Part shown: in pieces, positions 23,125 to 35,569 of the stretch
How positions within the stretch are numbered: position 1 is the stretch's first letter
How the letters are laid out: every line of letters starts with the position of its first letter
NCBI GenBank assembly: GCA_015183035.1
Contig: JACZZP010000016.1
Coordinates: 186,001-250,000, forward strand
Direction of reading: 5' to 3'
Source: Meloidogyne chitwoodi
Taxonomy: Eukaryota > Nematoda > Chromadorea > Rhabditida > Meloidogynidae
Length of the DNA: 64,000 bases
Notes under the pieces: generated by a model
Database searches by the model: none
What the model saw: only the letters and a program-made list of their open reading frames with translations
What the model was told of the DNA's origin: nothing
Position numbers and translations under genes: made by a program

Positions 23125-24671
23125 TTAGTTAATAATCTTCTTTATTTGTAACAAAACTTTATTTACAATAATCTCACAAATTTCGTTCAAATATTTTTTG
23201 TATTGAATTCTTTCATTGTAAATTTTATCAATATTTTTACAAAATTCATCCATATAAATATAACGTAAATATCCCAAGTTTATTGCAGCTTCGAAATTAA
23301 TAAGTTGTTGATGCAAAATATCCTTAAAAAAGTTTAAAATTTTAAATTTCAGGATACGGTAAATAAAAGATTTACCTAAATAAATTGTGGAATAGCAAAA
23401 ATAAAATTATCGAAAATTGGGAATTATTTTATTTTTAGTGAGATCCCTGATAATGAAAGAGAGAAAATTTTGCTAGATTAGGAGGATTAAAGTAGAGATA
23501 GGAAAATTCAAATGTTTCAAATATTTTAACAATTTTTTTAAATTAATTAATTGAAATCAAATAAGACACTTATTTTTGTGAACTCAAATAATTTTCAAAT
23601 TATTTTAATTTTAATTTATTATTTTCTTTATCTCTAAACTAAGGCAGTGATTGTTTAAAATATCAAAAAGGACAAGTGTAATTAATTATTAATTTCAATT
23701 TTACCTCATTTTTCGAATTCTCAAGATTTTCTACATTTGTTAACTTTTCTAGTGTTTCAATATAATTATTCCAATGTTCTAAAATTCCTTCAAGATTATC
23801 TATTTCGAGCAATGTTTTTCCTTCACTTAATTTAATTTTTGTTATAAGATAAAATAGTGATATATTATTTTCCACATTTAGAAAAAATTTATTACAAGAC
23901 AATAATTGATTATAATTTTTTGAATAGTTTATTAAAGTTTTCTTTGGATCATTGTAATAATATTCTTCATGTTTTAATTGTGGATCAGGGTAATTTATAT
24001 AAGGAACGTCTTTAAAAATTTAAAAAAAAATTTTTTTTAAATTAGTTTTGAAAAAAAAGTTGTGGGATGGGGATTTTCAAAAAATAATATATTCCTTCCT
24101 TGACTCAGGATCGGCATTAATATTTCAATTTTCACTAACAAAAATAACATTTTTTTCGGGATCACGGCCCCACTGATCTCTGGCCTTTTAACAAAAATTA
24201 ATAAAATTTCATTTACCTTCTTTATTAAATTTTCCTTCAATAATAAATTTGTTGACTTTTTGATTAATTTCAATGTTTTTGGCTTCTAAAAATAATTTTA
24301 ATTTTTAATTTTATTACAAACCTAATAGCATATGCCGAAGGTCTTTTTTATAAAACAAATTATTTGAAGACTCCCCAATTTCTGTTATCGAATTTTCTCC
24401 ATCATAGTAAACGTCTAAATTAAATTTTTAAAAAATTTAATTACCTATTTGTCAAATTAATTTAAAATTTAAACAAAAAATTTTTTTTACGTTCTAAAAT
24501 AGTAGGCAATGATTGACTTTTAGAATGAGAATATTTATTCTTCTTTTTATTTATTTTATTGTTATATTCTTTTTCGTCAAATGAAACAGAGTTTGATCCA
24601 TTTTGTAATACCGCTGAATTTATTGAAATAAATGTTAATAAAAAATAATAAAAAAATATTTTTTTTTTCAT
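23125..24671 (-). CDS. Secreted helical protein, intact paralogue of pseudogene 571-1721
   Basis: Five exons (24671-24491, 24414-24322, 24285-24217, 24009-23705, 23322-23125) join in phase to 281 aa. Signal peptide MKKKIFFYYFLLTFISINSA. A Lys/Ser-rich stretch is followed by a helical core with SKNYNQLLSCNKFF, ISLFYLITKIKLSEGKTLLE and, in the last exon, YLRYIYMDEFCKNIDKIY with FC at 243-244 and a partner Cys at 265. This FC-x2-I-x3-Y ... C motif recurs in the other secreted genes of the window. The intron at 24010-24216 contains a G+C-rich stretch (GATCAGTGGGGCCGTGATCC on the coding strand) that may be a transposon remnant. No known domain. Confidence 0.8.
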
Positions 24672-25333
24672 TTTATTAATAATTAAAATTGAGGGTAAAT
24701 TTATTATTTATTTTTAAAATTAAATAAATAATTTAAATGAGATTAAATAATATTTTTAAAATTAAAAAAAAAAAGAAATTTCTTAATTTAAAATAAAATT
24801 TTATTTTTTCGATTAGACTGATTTTCAAAATAAATAAAAATATTAAAAGGGTAAAATAACAAAAGTGCAAAATGAGAGAGACCTCAAATAAGTTGACGCT
24901 TTAATAATTTTTTAATTAAAAATTAATTAATTAAATCTTAGACTTTGAAAAATTAAAAAATAAAATTAAATTAAAAAATCTGAAATTTCTCTAAATTTAT
25001 GTTTTTTATTAAAAAAATTTTTTTTTAATTTTTTTTATAAATTTTAAATTTTATAAAATAGAAAAAAAAACTTTCACACAAATTAATCATTCAAATATTA
25101 ATTATTTAAAATTAAATAAATATTAATGAATCACTTTATTTAATATTTTTTATCTCTACATATCATATTTATTTAAAAAAAAAATATTTTAAAAATATAT
25201 TTAATTTGTGGTAGTAGCGTTGAAAAATAAAATATTAAAAAATTTATTTAAATTTATTCACTATATTTATTTAAAAAAATTTTATTTTATTTTTAAGTTT
25301 TTAATACTAATTTAATTTTTGTTTTGTAAAACA
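24672..25333. other. Divergent promoter region, A+T-rich
   Basis: Lies between the minus-strand gene ending at 24671 and the plus-strand gene starting at 25334, so it should hold both promoters. It is over 80% A+T by eye; no specific site can be supported. Confidence 0.5.
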
Positions 25334-27276
25334 ATGTTTATTAAAATAATTTTTATCGCGATTGTGCTTGTTAAAATTTTAAACATCGTGGAGGGTAAAA
25401 ATAAAAATATTTTTTTTAATCAAATATATTAATTAAAAAATTAATTTTTATTTTTTAGATAGTCAGTTTAATTAAATTTATTTATTTTAAGGAGGTTTTA
25501 TTGAGGATTTTCTTATTAAAAAGGAAGCTAAAGGTAATTTTTATTTTTTTTCAATATTTTTAATTTAATTTAATTAATTTTAAGGTAGTCTCCGTGATAT
25601 AATCAATCAGGGTAAAGAAAAATTGAACATTTGTGAAATTGAAACAATTGAAAACTCAGCTGCCGAAGACAGACTAAATTTTTATATTGTGTTGAATAAA
25701 ACAAAAGAAGATGTAAAAAAATGTACAGGAACATCTTCAAATTTAAATTCAACTTTATGCAAGTTCACTCGACCTGGAAATCACTCTAATGACGAAATTC
25801 TTTATAACGATGGAGCAAATATTGGTCTGAAAGAAATTGGTGAAGAAATGAAACCGGCAGAAGTAAAAAAATTTTTTTATTTTTTCTAGGTATTTTTCAG
25901 TCTAATAATCCCCATTTGAGTCTAAAAAATTTATTCTATGTTAAAATTATATAATACAGTATTTGGACAAATTAATTTAAAGAACAGTATGCCAAACAAA
26001 AATTCCTTTTTTAAATAAATTTTATCAAAAAGTGAGACTCTAATGGTAATAAATAAATGGAAAAATACTATTATTACTTTATAGGGCTTAATCATAATTT
26101 AAATTAATTATTATTAATAAAATTAATTATTATTATTTTTGACTGTCTGACCATTTTGAACTTTTGACCATTTGTAATTTATAAGGAGGATTAATAGTAC
26201 AACTTTAGGGAATATCAGAATTATCGTTTTTTATTATTTAGGTAATTCTCAGAGACCAAAAGCTCCTAGCTGAGGGTGCAGACGAAATGCGTAGACAACT
26301 AATTGATCTTTCATTAAACGGAAATGCACTTCGCAGAGTTTTAGTAGTTGGGGAGTCTTCACAATATTTTACAAATAAAAGTGGATTCGTTCTTAGCAAT
26401 ATAAGATTTTTACGTGCTTTTTATTGTGTTCAGGTAAATTTTAAATTTAATTATAATTTTTAAATTTAAAAATTTTAGAAATTAGCCTTAATTATCCAAA
26501 GAAAATACAGAATTCAATTTGGTGACTCTGCTGCACACGTTAATTATACAATTAGTGGAATTTGGATTGGAAATGAAGCTAATTTTTATTTAAATAAAAT
26601 AAAAATAATTTTATTATTTTTATTATAATATTTTTCTAGAAAATTGTGGAAGCAATGAAAACAGTTGAAAGAATAAAAGTTCATATAAAAGAGGCGTTAA
26701 ATGGTAATTCAGTTTTTACTATAAACAGAATGGAAATTAGTAAAGAAATAGAAAATGTTGGAAAATTGGAAAATGAGTTAATTGATGAAAATGGTAGATT
26801 AGGTAGTGCTAATAGTTTAATTTTAATTCAACTAAAATTTTTTTTTTAATTTTTAAAAATTAAAAAAAATAGTATATAAATATTTCAATAGAGAATTCTC
26901 AAAAACATAAAGGAGAACATCAAAAATTGTTTTTGATTAATTTAAAAAATAATTAAAATTTTCAAAAAACGCAAATAGGTTATGCATGTAAAAATGCTAT
27001 CTTTAATAAAAGTAAAAACAAAATAATTAAAAAAAATAAATAATTTAAAAGGTTCGTCAATGGCATTGGTTGGCTATTTCGCTCTAAATAAAAATCAGCT
27101 AAACGATAAATTTAGCAAATGTGGGAGAAACTCTGCTCAATGCATTTCATATTTTCATATTAGTGCTCGTAATGATTCAAAGTTTGTTGAAGATTTTTAT
27201 TTTTTTTTTTATTTTAAATTTAAGGTTTGTACTTGAAGATCCTGATTTAGAAGATAATAAAGATAAAAAGAATTAA
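25334..27276 (+). CDS. Unrecognised secreted protein, 338 aa
   Basis: Eight exons (25334-25394, 25492-25533, 25585-25862, 26242-26433, 26479-26577, 26640-26802, 27052-27181, 27225-27276) join in phase. Signal peptide MFIKIIFIAIVLVKILNIVE. The body has a potential globular core: RRVLVVGESSQYFTNKSGFV, RFLRAFYCVQKLALIIQRKY, SAAHVNYTISGIWIG and GYFALNKNQL, with paired cysteines near SKCGRNSAQC, and an acidic/basic tail ending DNKDKKN. One intron (26578-26639) appears to use a GC donor. No family was recognised. Introns 3 and 6 are larger than usual and could hide further exons. Likely secreted. Confidence 0.7.
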
Positions 27277-27424
27277 TCTATTAAAATAATTTAAATTTAT
27301 TCATAAATTATTTAAAATTTATTTTAAAAAAATTTAAATTTCTTTAAAATTATCAAATATATTTTCAAAATATTTTTGTTATATATTTTCAAATTTTATA
27401 TGCAAAAATTTTTTGTTGGATATA

Positions 27425-28010
27425 AAGTTAACAGCCGCGGTAATCACTTAATCTATTTCCTTCTATGCAATGCAGAAGAGAAAGTTAACTTACTCTGCGC
27501 TCTCTTCCCTTTTTTAACACAACTATCCTATTGGCTCCCGGAAAATAGGTCAGTGGAAATTTGGTCAGTGAAGAAACAGTACAAAAACATGAAAGAAAAT
27601 ACAAAAATACATGAAAAAATGTTGTGTTACTAATGTATTTGTGTTTTTCATGTATTTTTGTGTTTTTCTTGTATTTTTCATGTATTTTTTGTTTTTACTC
27701 AAAAATACATTTTTGTGTTTTTCCAAAATGTATATTAAAAAACAAAAATACAACACAAAAATGCGGCAAAAACACAAATACATCAAAAGCACAAAAAATT
27801 TCATGTATTTTTGTATTTTCTTTCATGTTTTTTACTGTTTCTTCACTGACCAAATTTCCAGGCACGATCCTATTACATTTGGTTATTTTATCATAACTTT
27901 TTTTAAAATTTATATAAAAATATGAACTAAACTTTAAAAAATAAATATTAAAATTAGATTTATTAAAAAATTAAAGTTTATAAAATTTGACAATTTTTGA
28001 GATTATCTAA
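27425..28010 (+). repeat. Dispersed repeat R1, copy 3, split by a T1 insertion
   Basis: R1 sequence from ACAGCCGCGGTAATCACTTA runs to AACACAACT at 27524 and resumes at ACATTTGGTTATTTTATC after 27874. Between them is the T1 element 27533-27866. Removing the insertion and one duplication recreates continuous R1 as seen at 43785. Confidence 0.85.
27533..27866 (+). mobile_element. Short T1 element inserted in repeat R1
   Basis: Left end GGCTCCCGGAAAATAGGTCA, right end CAAATTTCCAGGCACG, flanked by exact 8-bp duplications ATCCTATT at 27525-27532 and 27867-27874. The interior is an inverted arrangement of the ATACATGAAAAA simple sequence. At 334 bp it is much shorter than the inner copy at 18921-19628. 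The empty site is preserved in other R1 copies, which proves mobility. Confidence 0.9.
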
Positions 28011-28275
28011 AGAAAATATTTAAATTATTTGTCTCAAATTTCATGACCAATTATGAAATTTTAATTTATTAAAAATAATATTTTTAATTTATTAATCTAT
28101 TAAACAAGGGATATTTCATAATTTTTTATTTAAATTTCATAAGTGTGATTTGTCTGTTAATTTGCACTTTAAATTTACCATAAAAGGTCAATTAAAAAAT
28201 TTCATTTTTAATAAAATTATTAAATCACACTAAAACATTCATAAAAATAATTTAACTACTCTCAAATATTTAAAA

Positions 28276-30230
28276 ATGAATTTAATTTCATTAACTATAA
28301 AAATATTTCTTCTCGAAGCTGTTGTTTTGCTTTATAATCGCCATGTAGCCGCAATGTTGGCTATGCATCCAAGTTTGTAATTTTTCTATTAATTTGCCTT
28401 TTTTTAAGAAAAATAATTTTTAATTAGTTTGTTCTGGTCGTTCGTCAACTATTGAAAATAAGCTGAAAATAGGCGGAGGTGGAATCGGTGCAAAGAGAAA
28501 TAAATTGGGAAATCTTAAGTTCCCAGTTGCATGCCTCAACCACCCTAAAGACCTCAACGGCTTATCCTCTAATAATAAAGATTATAAAATCTCAGAATCG
28601 GCACATATAGAACAGTTTAAAAATAAAGAAAATGATCTCAAACTAAATAATCACCAAATTGATGAAAAAGAAGACAAAAAGAAGTTTATCGAAGAAAAAG
28701 AGGTAGAAGAATTAAATAACGATGTTAAAGAAGAAAATATTAATGGTAAAGAAATCAATTTAAATCGAAATAGTAAAAGTCGTCGTCAACACGCTGAAAA
28801 TGTTGACCAGTATTTTAAAGTAAATTTTGTCAGATTTAATTTAAAAGTTATTTTTGTATAACTAGGCCCTATCCCTAAAGATTAAAATTATTATTTTTTG
28901 ACTCTAAATTTAAAAATTCAAAATTTAGTAATAAAACATTATTTTTTAAATATATATTTAAATTAATTTAAGATTTTAAAATCACTAAACAATGAATTCC
29001 AAGTTCAACTATTAGTTACACGAAATTACAAAAATAAAATGTCAGTCAATTATTTACCAGAATATAATTCTAATTTAATGAAAATCTCTTCTTTATTAAT
29101 GTCAATAAATGAAGAAGAGAAAAATTCTCCAAAAAATTTAAAAAATGCTTCAGATTTATTAATTGCTTTGTATGAGTGTTACCAAATTTCTACAGTTATA
29201 CCTATTGTTTTAAATATAGAAATGGTTTTGAAAAAATTTGAAGAAGAAGGGAAAATTGATAATCCATTAAAATTGCTTGATTATTTTATTTTAAAAGAAA
29301 TTAAAATACCTTTGTGGGATTTACTTCAAATTAGAGTAAATTTTTAGTAATTAATTTTAATTTTTGTTTTAATTATTTTTTAAAGAAATCGAGTGATTCG
29401 ATTGACTTAAAGATTGAGAATTTAATTCATCTTGTTCATAAAGCTGATGAATTTCTAGAAGAAAACAAGACTAATTTTATTGGAGAAAATGCTGTATTTT
29501 TCAATCAAATTGTTTTTAGTATTGAAACGACTGACATTGGTAGTTAATAAATCCTAATGATTAAGGAAAGTAAAATATACATATAAAAATTAATTAAACT
29601 GAAAAAACATTTACTTTGTTAAGAGCGCGGTGCATTTAGAAAATTTGAGCAAATCGACTATTCAGAATTTTTCAATTTTTCTCTCAAAAATTTGTCAAAT
29701 TTTATAAACTTTAATTTTTAAAATAAATCCAATTTTATTATTTATTTTTTAAAGTTTAGTTCATATTTTTAAATAAATTTTAAAAAAAGTTATGATAAAA
29801 TAACCAAATGTAATAGGTTAAGTTAAAAACAAGGGAAGAGAGCGCAGAGTAAGTTATCTTTCTCTTTCATTTCAAAGAGAGGAAATAAGTTTAAGTGATT
29901 ACCGCGGCTGCTTCCTTATATCTTAAGCGAATTTTCAATAAATCATAACTTTTTACAATTTTATCCAATTGTGATGATTTTTGTATCATTCGACTTGGCT
30001 CGATGAGCCACATATTAATAAAAAATTAATAATTTTTTTTAGTATTGGCCTGTATCAAAAACATTCTCAAAAAGGTCAGCAATTTTAAAGATGAAAAATG
30101 GTCCAATGGCAGTCCATTAATTCTTAAACGTTTGTCTGCTGTTGAAAAACACAATTTGTTGGAAAAATCAAAAACTTTGCAAAATCTTGCAAAAAATAAT
30201 TTGGCAGAAGATGACATTGAAATTTATTGA
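28276..30230 (+). CDS. Unrecognised secreted helical protein, 397 aa
   Basis: Five exons (28276-28372, 28428-28819, 28973-29335, 29386-29539, 30043-30230) join in phase. Hydrophobic start MNLISLTIKIFLLEAVVLLY, likely a signal peptide or anchor. A basic stretch KRNKLGNLKFPVACLNH precedes a long charged region (Lys/Glu/Asn-rich, probably disordered), then a helical part with LLIALYECYQISTVIPIVLN and LLDYFILKEIKIPLWDLLQI. The last exon ends with LAKNNLAEDDIEIY. Intron 4 carries an inverted copy of repeat R1. The outer end of the large inverted duplication falls inside exon 4, so a fragment of this gene is also present at 43352-44131. If intron 4 is not spliced, translation stops three codons later. 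Confidence 0.7.
29690..30010 (-). repeat. Dispersed repeat R1, copy 4 (in intron 4)
   Basis: Reverse-oriented R1, with ACCGCGGCTGCTTCC near 29900 and the CGACTTGGCTCGATGAGCC edge at about 29990-30010. It is present in both arms, so it predates the duplication. Confidence 0.75.
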
Positions 30231-31257
30231 AGAAAATAATAGTTAAAAAACAAGTTTTGCAAACACGAATATTCAAAAAGAAAATTATTTATAATTAAAA
30301 TTTAGAAGAAATCAACATAAAAGAGTTGCCGCAATAGATCGGATAAAAATATAGTAAAAATATAATAATAAAGATATTTAATTAAATCCGGTCAAATTGT
30401 TGTTGCCTGCTCTCTCTATCTATTATTTTTAGTCATTTAGCAAAAAAATTTTTTTTGCGATTTGCAATATAAATTATAATATAAAAAGTGTTTAAATAAA
30501 TAAATTTAAATAAATAAATTTATAATTATTTTTTTAAAACTCACAAAAACAGAGTAAAATTATTTAAATCCGTTTTATCTTTTTGGTACTGGATAAACTC
30601 ATTTCTTGAACTGACAGTTTTTTTGATAAACGAACAAAGACATAAAAATAGGATTTAATATAAATACAATTTAAAAAAGTCAGTAAATTTTTTAAAAATA
30701 ATTAAAATTTTTGTAAAATTAAAAAAAATTGTTTTAGTGTAAATAAAGGATTAGTGCAGAGTTAGTTAATTTCTTTTTCTCCTTTAAATTGAAAAGAGGC
30801 TTTTCTCAATTGTCCACAGATTCTGATTCTGCGGAAAATCTTTCTCAATAAAATTCTGTGTTCGCAGATTCTGGGGAAACCAGAACAATTGAAAAGGCCC
30901 CAGAGGAGATTAAATTTAAATGATTATCGAGACTTCTCCCCTCACATTTTTTTCAAGTTATGTTTTTATTTCTCCCTTTGAAAGAATTTATTCTACAAAT
31001 CTAATAGACAATTAAAAATAATAAAGAAGATTTTTTAAAATTATGAATAAATAGTACTATTTAAATATTTCTTTTTTCCCAAAACATCTTTTTTGTTAAA
31101 AAACCCAATCATTTTTTTTTAATTTTTACTTTTTTACATTTTTTGTTTGTTTTTTTGCTTTATCTATTTTTTTGTATTTTTTATTTTTATATATTTTTTT
31201 TTTAATTTTTTAAATATTTTTTTCCCAATTTTGTCGTTCCTTTAAATAATCGTCTTT

Positions 31258-33338
31258 TTACTCTTCTGTCATTGGGTCATCAGAACCTAAAATAATTTAA
31301 ATTTATTTTCACTTTAAAATTAAATTTTACGTATGCCTGATCCTTCTCCTTTATTTTTCTTCTTTTTTTTGTTAATTTTATCAATATTTTCGAACTCTTC
31401 GTAAGCAGCATTGTGTTTATGTTGTAAATGGTTTTTTAAATTTGCTAGATACATTCTATTTTCAAATGCAAGTTTTTCATTACATTCTTCACCATTATTA
31501 TTATAACATAAACAATTAGCTTTTTTTCCTCTTATAACAAAATATTCATAAATTGGTGATCCTTTAAAATAAAAACATTCATAAGATATATAGGTAATTA
31601 TTTTAAATTATTTATTTTGTCAAAAACACTAAGGAGACCCTTTCCAATAAAACTATTTAAAATAAACACAAAAATATAATTAAAATTTAAAATATATTAA
31701 ACTTACTCTTATTCTTAAAGAGCTCTTTTTCTTCTTGTGTTTTTTCTCTTTTTAAGGGTCTATCTTTAAATTAAAATATTAATTAATTAATTTTAACTTT
31801 TTTGTTTTTTCAAATTAATAAATAGTGTTAAATAAATATTATTTTAATTAAATTTTATTATTATTACTTGAAGTTTCCCCTTGATCAATTTGTAATATTA
31901 CATCTTTCTTTTTTAGTTTACGTTTATTTAATTCTTCAAAATTAATATTTGGATGACTTTTGTGATGATGATTAAGATGCTTTTTTAATAAAGTGGTTAT
32001 GTTATTATCTCTTTTGACAAAATTATAATTGCAGTATTTACAATATGCAACTATATATATTCCTTTATTTCCGTCATTTTCTCTCTCTTCTTCCTTTAAA
32101 GTAAAATAATTCCAAACAACTGATTCTAAAATAAACAATTATAATTTATATGTTTAAAAAAAAACATTTATATGGTAAACATGAATCTCAGACTAACAAA
32201 TAATTATGACAAAAATTTCCAATAAAATCCAAGCTTAATTTCTCTCAAAAACCGAGAATTTATGCCTCAAAAGGTATATATCAGGGCTGGGTCGAAATTT
32301 CGATTTCGAATTCGAGATTTAGAGGTTTTTAGTTCGAATTATTTCGATTTCGCGAAATTACCTAATGTCGAGTTCAAAGGAATTTCGATTTGGAACTTTT
32401 TCCAATTTCGACCCAGCCCTGGTATATATCGGTATATAGTAATTAATACACAAGCGACAATTAAATAAATGATAAAAACATTACAGTGTTTTGTTAATTA
32501 TAAAATATTTTTCTAAATTATCTATTTTTTAATTAGAAATGTAGACTCGATTTATTTTTTAAAATAATTTTAATTTTATTATTAAAAAAAGTAAAACTCA
32601 CTATGGTCTTTATCTTGATAATTTTCTTCTTCATTAATTTGTATATCTCCTTGAACGTCTCCTAAAAATGTTTGAGATTGAATTATATATTTCGAGGAAA
32701 TATAACCCTTTATATAACAATTATATATTTTATTAATTAAGGGAATGGGTTTTGTTACTAAGCAGGAAGGGGCAAGTTTCGGAGTACGTAAATTTCGTTT
32801 TTAGAGCCTTTTTTATTTCGGATTTTTTTTATTTTCTGATTTTGGCCATTAGTTACTAAACGGGATTATTGATTAAACCAATAATGGCGAATGTCCTTGT
32901 CCTTAATAGTCAGAGAATCCAAAGAAGCTAAGGAATTTTTACCTTAAACTTTCTAATACCAGAAAATCATTTAAAACTTTTTAATAATTTTTATATTAAA
33001 TTATAAACTAACCAGTTTGGTCATATGCTTCTTCTTGTTCTTCACTACTCAAAATTCTAAAATTTTGAATTGGATGTTGAACCGCACCTTGTGAATTCCG
33101 CTGAATTGTATATAAAAATTGCCCATTAGAATCATAAACTGGTTCGGGAGGATAATTCACGCCTGGTGGATTAGAATATTTTAATTATTATTTAATTACC
33201 TGATCTATTAATTTCATTTAAATTTGAGGATTTAACGTGTTTGCTTTTCTTTTTTCCTTTACCTTTATCCATACAATCCATTAAAGTGATCATCATGGAT
33301 ATAATTAAAAATAAAACAACAAAGTTTGTTAAATTCAT
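31258..33338 (-). CDS. Secreted protein with two BED-like zinc fingers (left copy)
   Basis: Seven exons (33338-33200, 33162-33013, 32661-32602, 32125-31868, 31763-31707, 31561-31331, 31286-31258) join in phase to 307 aa. Signal peptide MNLTNFVVLFLIISMMITLM followed by DCMDKGKGKKKSK. Finger 1: VVWNYF ... CKYCNYNFVKRDNNI ... KKHLNHHHKSH, i.e. C-x2-C-x17-H-x4-H with an upstream aromatic, as in BED domains. Finger 2: IYEYF ... CLCYNNNGEEC ... NLKNHLQHKH. Basic patches KRKLKKKD and NKKKKKNKG follow each finger and resemble nuclear-localisation signals. BED fingers normally bind DNA in transposases and nuclear proteins, so their presence behind a signal peptide is odd. A secreted, host-nucleus-directed protein is an attractive inference, not shown. 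Confidence 0.8.
32282..32421. mobile_element. hAT-like palindromic MITE, 140 bp (left arm)
   Basis: CAGGGCTGGGTCGAAATTTC at one end and its inverse at the other, flanked by exact GTATATAT octamers (32274-32281, 32422-32429). Located in intron 3 of the BED-finger gene. The same insertion is in the right arm at 40283-40422, so it predates the duplication. Confidence 0.9.
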
Positions 33339-33994
33339 CTAAATAAAAATAAATATTAATACAACTTTTTGTTAATATTTTTTAGCCCCAATAAATAATT
33401 TATAAGGTGAGTGACTCCGATAAATAGAAATATAGGGTCTAATATTAAAACTTTTCACTTAATGTTTAATTATAATTGAGGCTATAAGGCAACTAAAGAA
33501 TAATTTAAATTAATAAAAAAATGATAAAATTTAAAAAATTCCCTTGTATTTATTCACCAATGCTTACGCCGTGATGTGTCAAAAGTATAGGTGCGTGCCG
33601 CCTCTGGCCCTCCCATTTTTTACTCTTTTATTAAATGTAAATTTTTTGTGTAAAGTATAAGGCAAAATTTTAAATAAATTTGGCAATAATTTAAAAAAAA
33701 AATTTTACTAGGCTAAATTAAATTTATATTGCCAAAGTAGGAGAGAGTCTAAGAGAAATGTATTACAATCTCTAATTGCCACAATTCATTTAACATCTTT
33801 TTTCATTTGTCAATTTTTGGCATTACAGTATTTCTCCATCTTCCCACTCATTAATTTACCATTTTTATATAATTTCGAAAGAAAAATTATACAATCACGA
33901 GAGTGAATTAATTTTTTAAAATTTTATTAAAAATTTAATTTTTAATAAAATATTCTTACCCAGCTAAATTTATATAATTAAAACTTTTCTTTAG

Positions 33995-34290
33995 ATGAAT
34001 TTAATAAAATTTTTTATTTTATTTTTAAATATATCCATGTTCATCGTTTTAATTAAATGTCCTAAACCTGTAGGGAAAAATAAAGGAAAAAGAAAATTTG
34101 ATCAAATAAATTCAAAATCTACACAACAGCATGATGAAGATTTGGAAACAAAATTTTATGGTAAAATTAATACATTTATTACCTAAAACGATCAGTGGGA
34201 ACAATCAAAGACAAGTTATTAATCAGAATTAAATTTATAAATATATTTATATATATAGGTTTAAATTTGTCTAACCATTATGTTCATTGA
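33995..34290 (+). CDS. Short secreted protein, head-to-head partner of the BED gene
   Basis: Exon 33995-34160 encodes MNLIKFFILFLNISMFIVLI then KCPKPVGKNKGKRKFD, close to the amino terminus of the BED-finger proteins at 33338 and 38685. A second small exon 34259-34290 closes in phase with 10 codons, giving 65 aa. The zinc-finger exons are missing, so this may be a truncated family copy or a separate short secreted protein. It shares its upstream region with the divergent gene at 33338. Confidence 0.5.
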
Positions 34291-34874
34291 CCGTTTTTAA
34301 GTTAAGTTGGAAAAAGTTTAATTAAATTTAACATGAAAGTGACGTTTCTCATTTACAAGAAACGAACAAACTTACCTACCTTTTCCACCTTTTTAAGTCT
34401 TTTTTTCTTCAACTTACACATTACGCTTTCTATTTTTCCGATATTTTGAAGAAAAACAGATTTTTTTGTAGTGTGAGCGTTCTGATTTTTGGTTTATGTT
34501 TACAACTGTCCGCAAGTAATAATACTAATTTTCTCAAAGAAATAAAAAGAAATGAAAGGATTAATTTGGAGATAAACTCAAGAATCTTTGCTAATAAATT
34601 ATCAAATCCATCAACTTTTCTTCTTTTTGCTTCTTCCCTTGATTATCCATTTGAGAAAAATAATATTATTACTTGCGGACAAAAACTTGCGGACAAAAAC
34701 TTGCGGACATTTGTGAAAATAACCGAAAGGTATCGAGTAATGTTGTTTTACTATTTTCATATAATTTTTATAAAATATATTTAACAATTTTAATTATAAT
34801 AGTTTTTTCGAATTTATAAAAATAAATAAAAATTATATTTAGACTATAATTGTAAATTTTTCTTATTTAAATTT

Positions 34875-35075
34875 TTAAATGTTTTTGTACGACGAACGCT
34901 TTTGGAGAAGCCTAATTTTTAAAAAATTAAATTTTTTAAAAATTAAATTTTTTAAAAATATTTTTGAAAATTACTTTACATAATTCCTTCTTTAATTCCT
35001 TCAGCTCCATTAATAGCAGAAACCTCTAAAATTTACTAATAAAATTTAAAAAAATATAGGAAGAAAAATACGCAT
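34875..35075 (-). pseudogene. Decayed copy of the 35570 prepropeptide gene
   Basis: Inverted relative to the intact gene, 500 bp away. The start reads MRIFLPIFF then a stop, where the intact gene has MRVFLPVFLL; part of the signal peptide is deleted. The segment GTTTCTGCTATTAATGGAGC is retained, and the second exon reads LLQKRSSYKNI then stop, against LRQKRGGRHWWG. The dibasic site survives while the mature peptide has changed completely. Confidence 0.7.
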
Positions 35076-35569
35076 TTTGAGAATAATTTTACACTTAAAA
35101 TAAATTTTAAAAAATTATTTTTTAATTTTTATAATTATTTAAATAAAGTAATTAAATAAATTAACATTTATTTTTATTATAATTTAATAATAATTTAACA
35201 AGTAAATTTTTTATAAAAATTTACTGGTTTATTAGTAAGATAAAAATTATTTTGAAAAACATTTTTAATTTTTTATAGATGAATAAAAAAAATTTTTTAT
35301 AAAAATAAAATGTTTAAATTTTAGATTCTTAGTAAACTTAAGTAGTATTCGTTAAATATAAATTATACAAATTAAATGTGGGCGAATATTGTATTATTTA
35401 AACTGATTATTTTGAACACATTTTCATCATAATTTATTATTAAATTCTAAATAAATATTTTTAATAAAAAAATTTAAATATATTTTTAATTTATTTATTT
35501 ATAATAATTTTATTAAAGAATATTTAATTTTTTTTTAAATTTTATTTTTCAGTCTAAAATTATATAAAA

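Larger units (their letters stand above)
29451..33960 (+). repeat. Left arm of a large inverted duplication
   Basis: Matches the reverse complement of about 38150-44131. The outer boundary is sharp: ATTTCTAGAAG at 29451-29461 pairs with 44121-44131, and sequence diverges immediately beyond. Outer parts (29451-31600) are nearly identical to the right arm, while the 5' part of the enclosed gene and its promoter are clearly diverged. The right arm is longer mainly because of the insertions at 38881-39477 and 41101-41973. Confidence 0.85.

Noticed and set aside
32262..32468. 68-aa ORF repeated at 40236-40442
   Set aside because: It spans the 140-bp palindromic MITE in both arms and is identical only because of the duplication.
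34446..34784. 112-aa ORF with a hydrophobic start
   Set aside because: Its only start is TTG, it crosses a TGCGGACAAAAACT tandem repeat, and it cannot be spliced in phase to the exon at 33995-34160.
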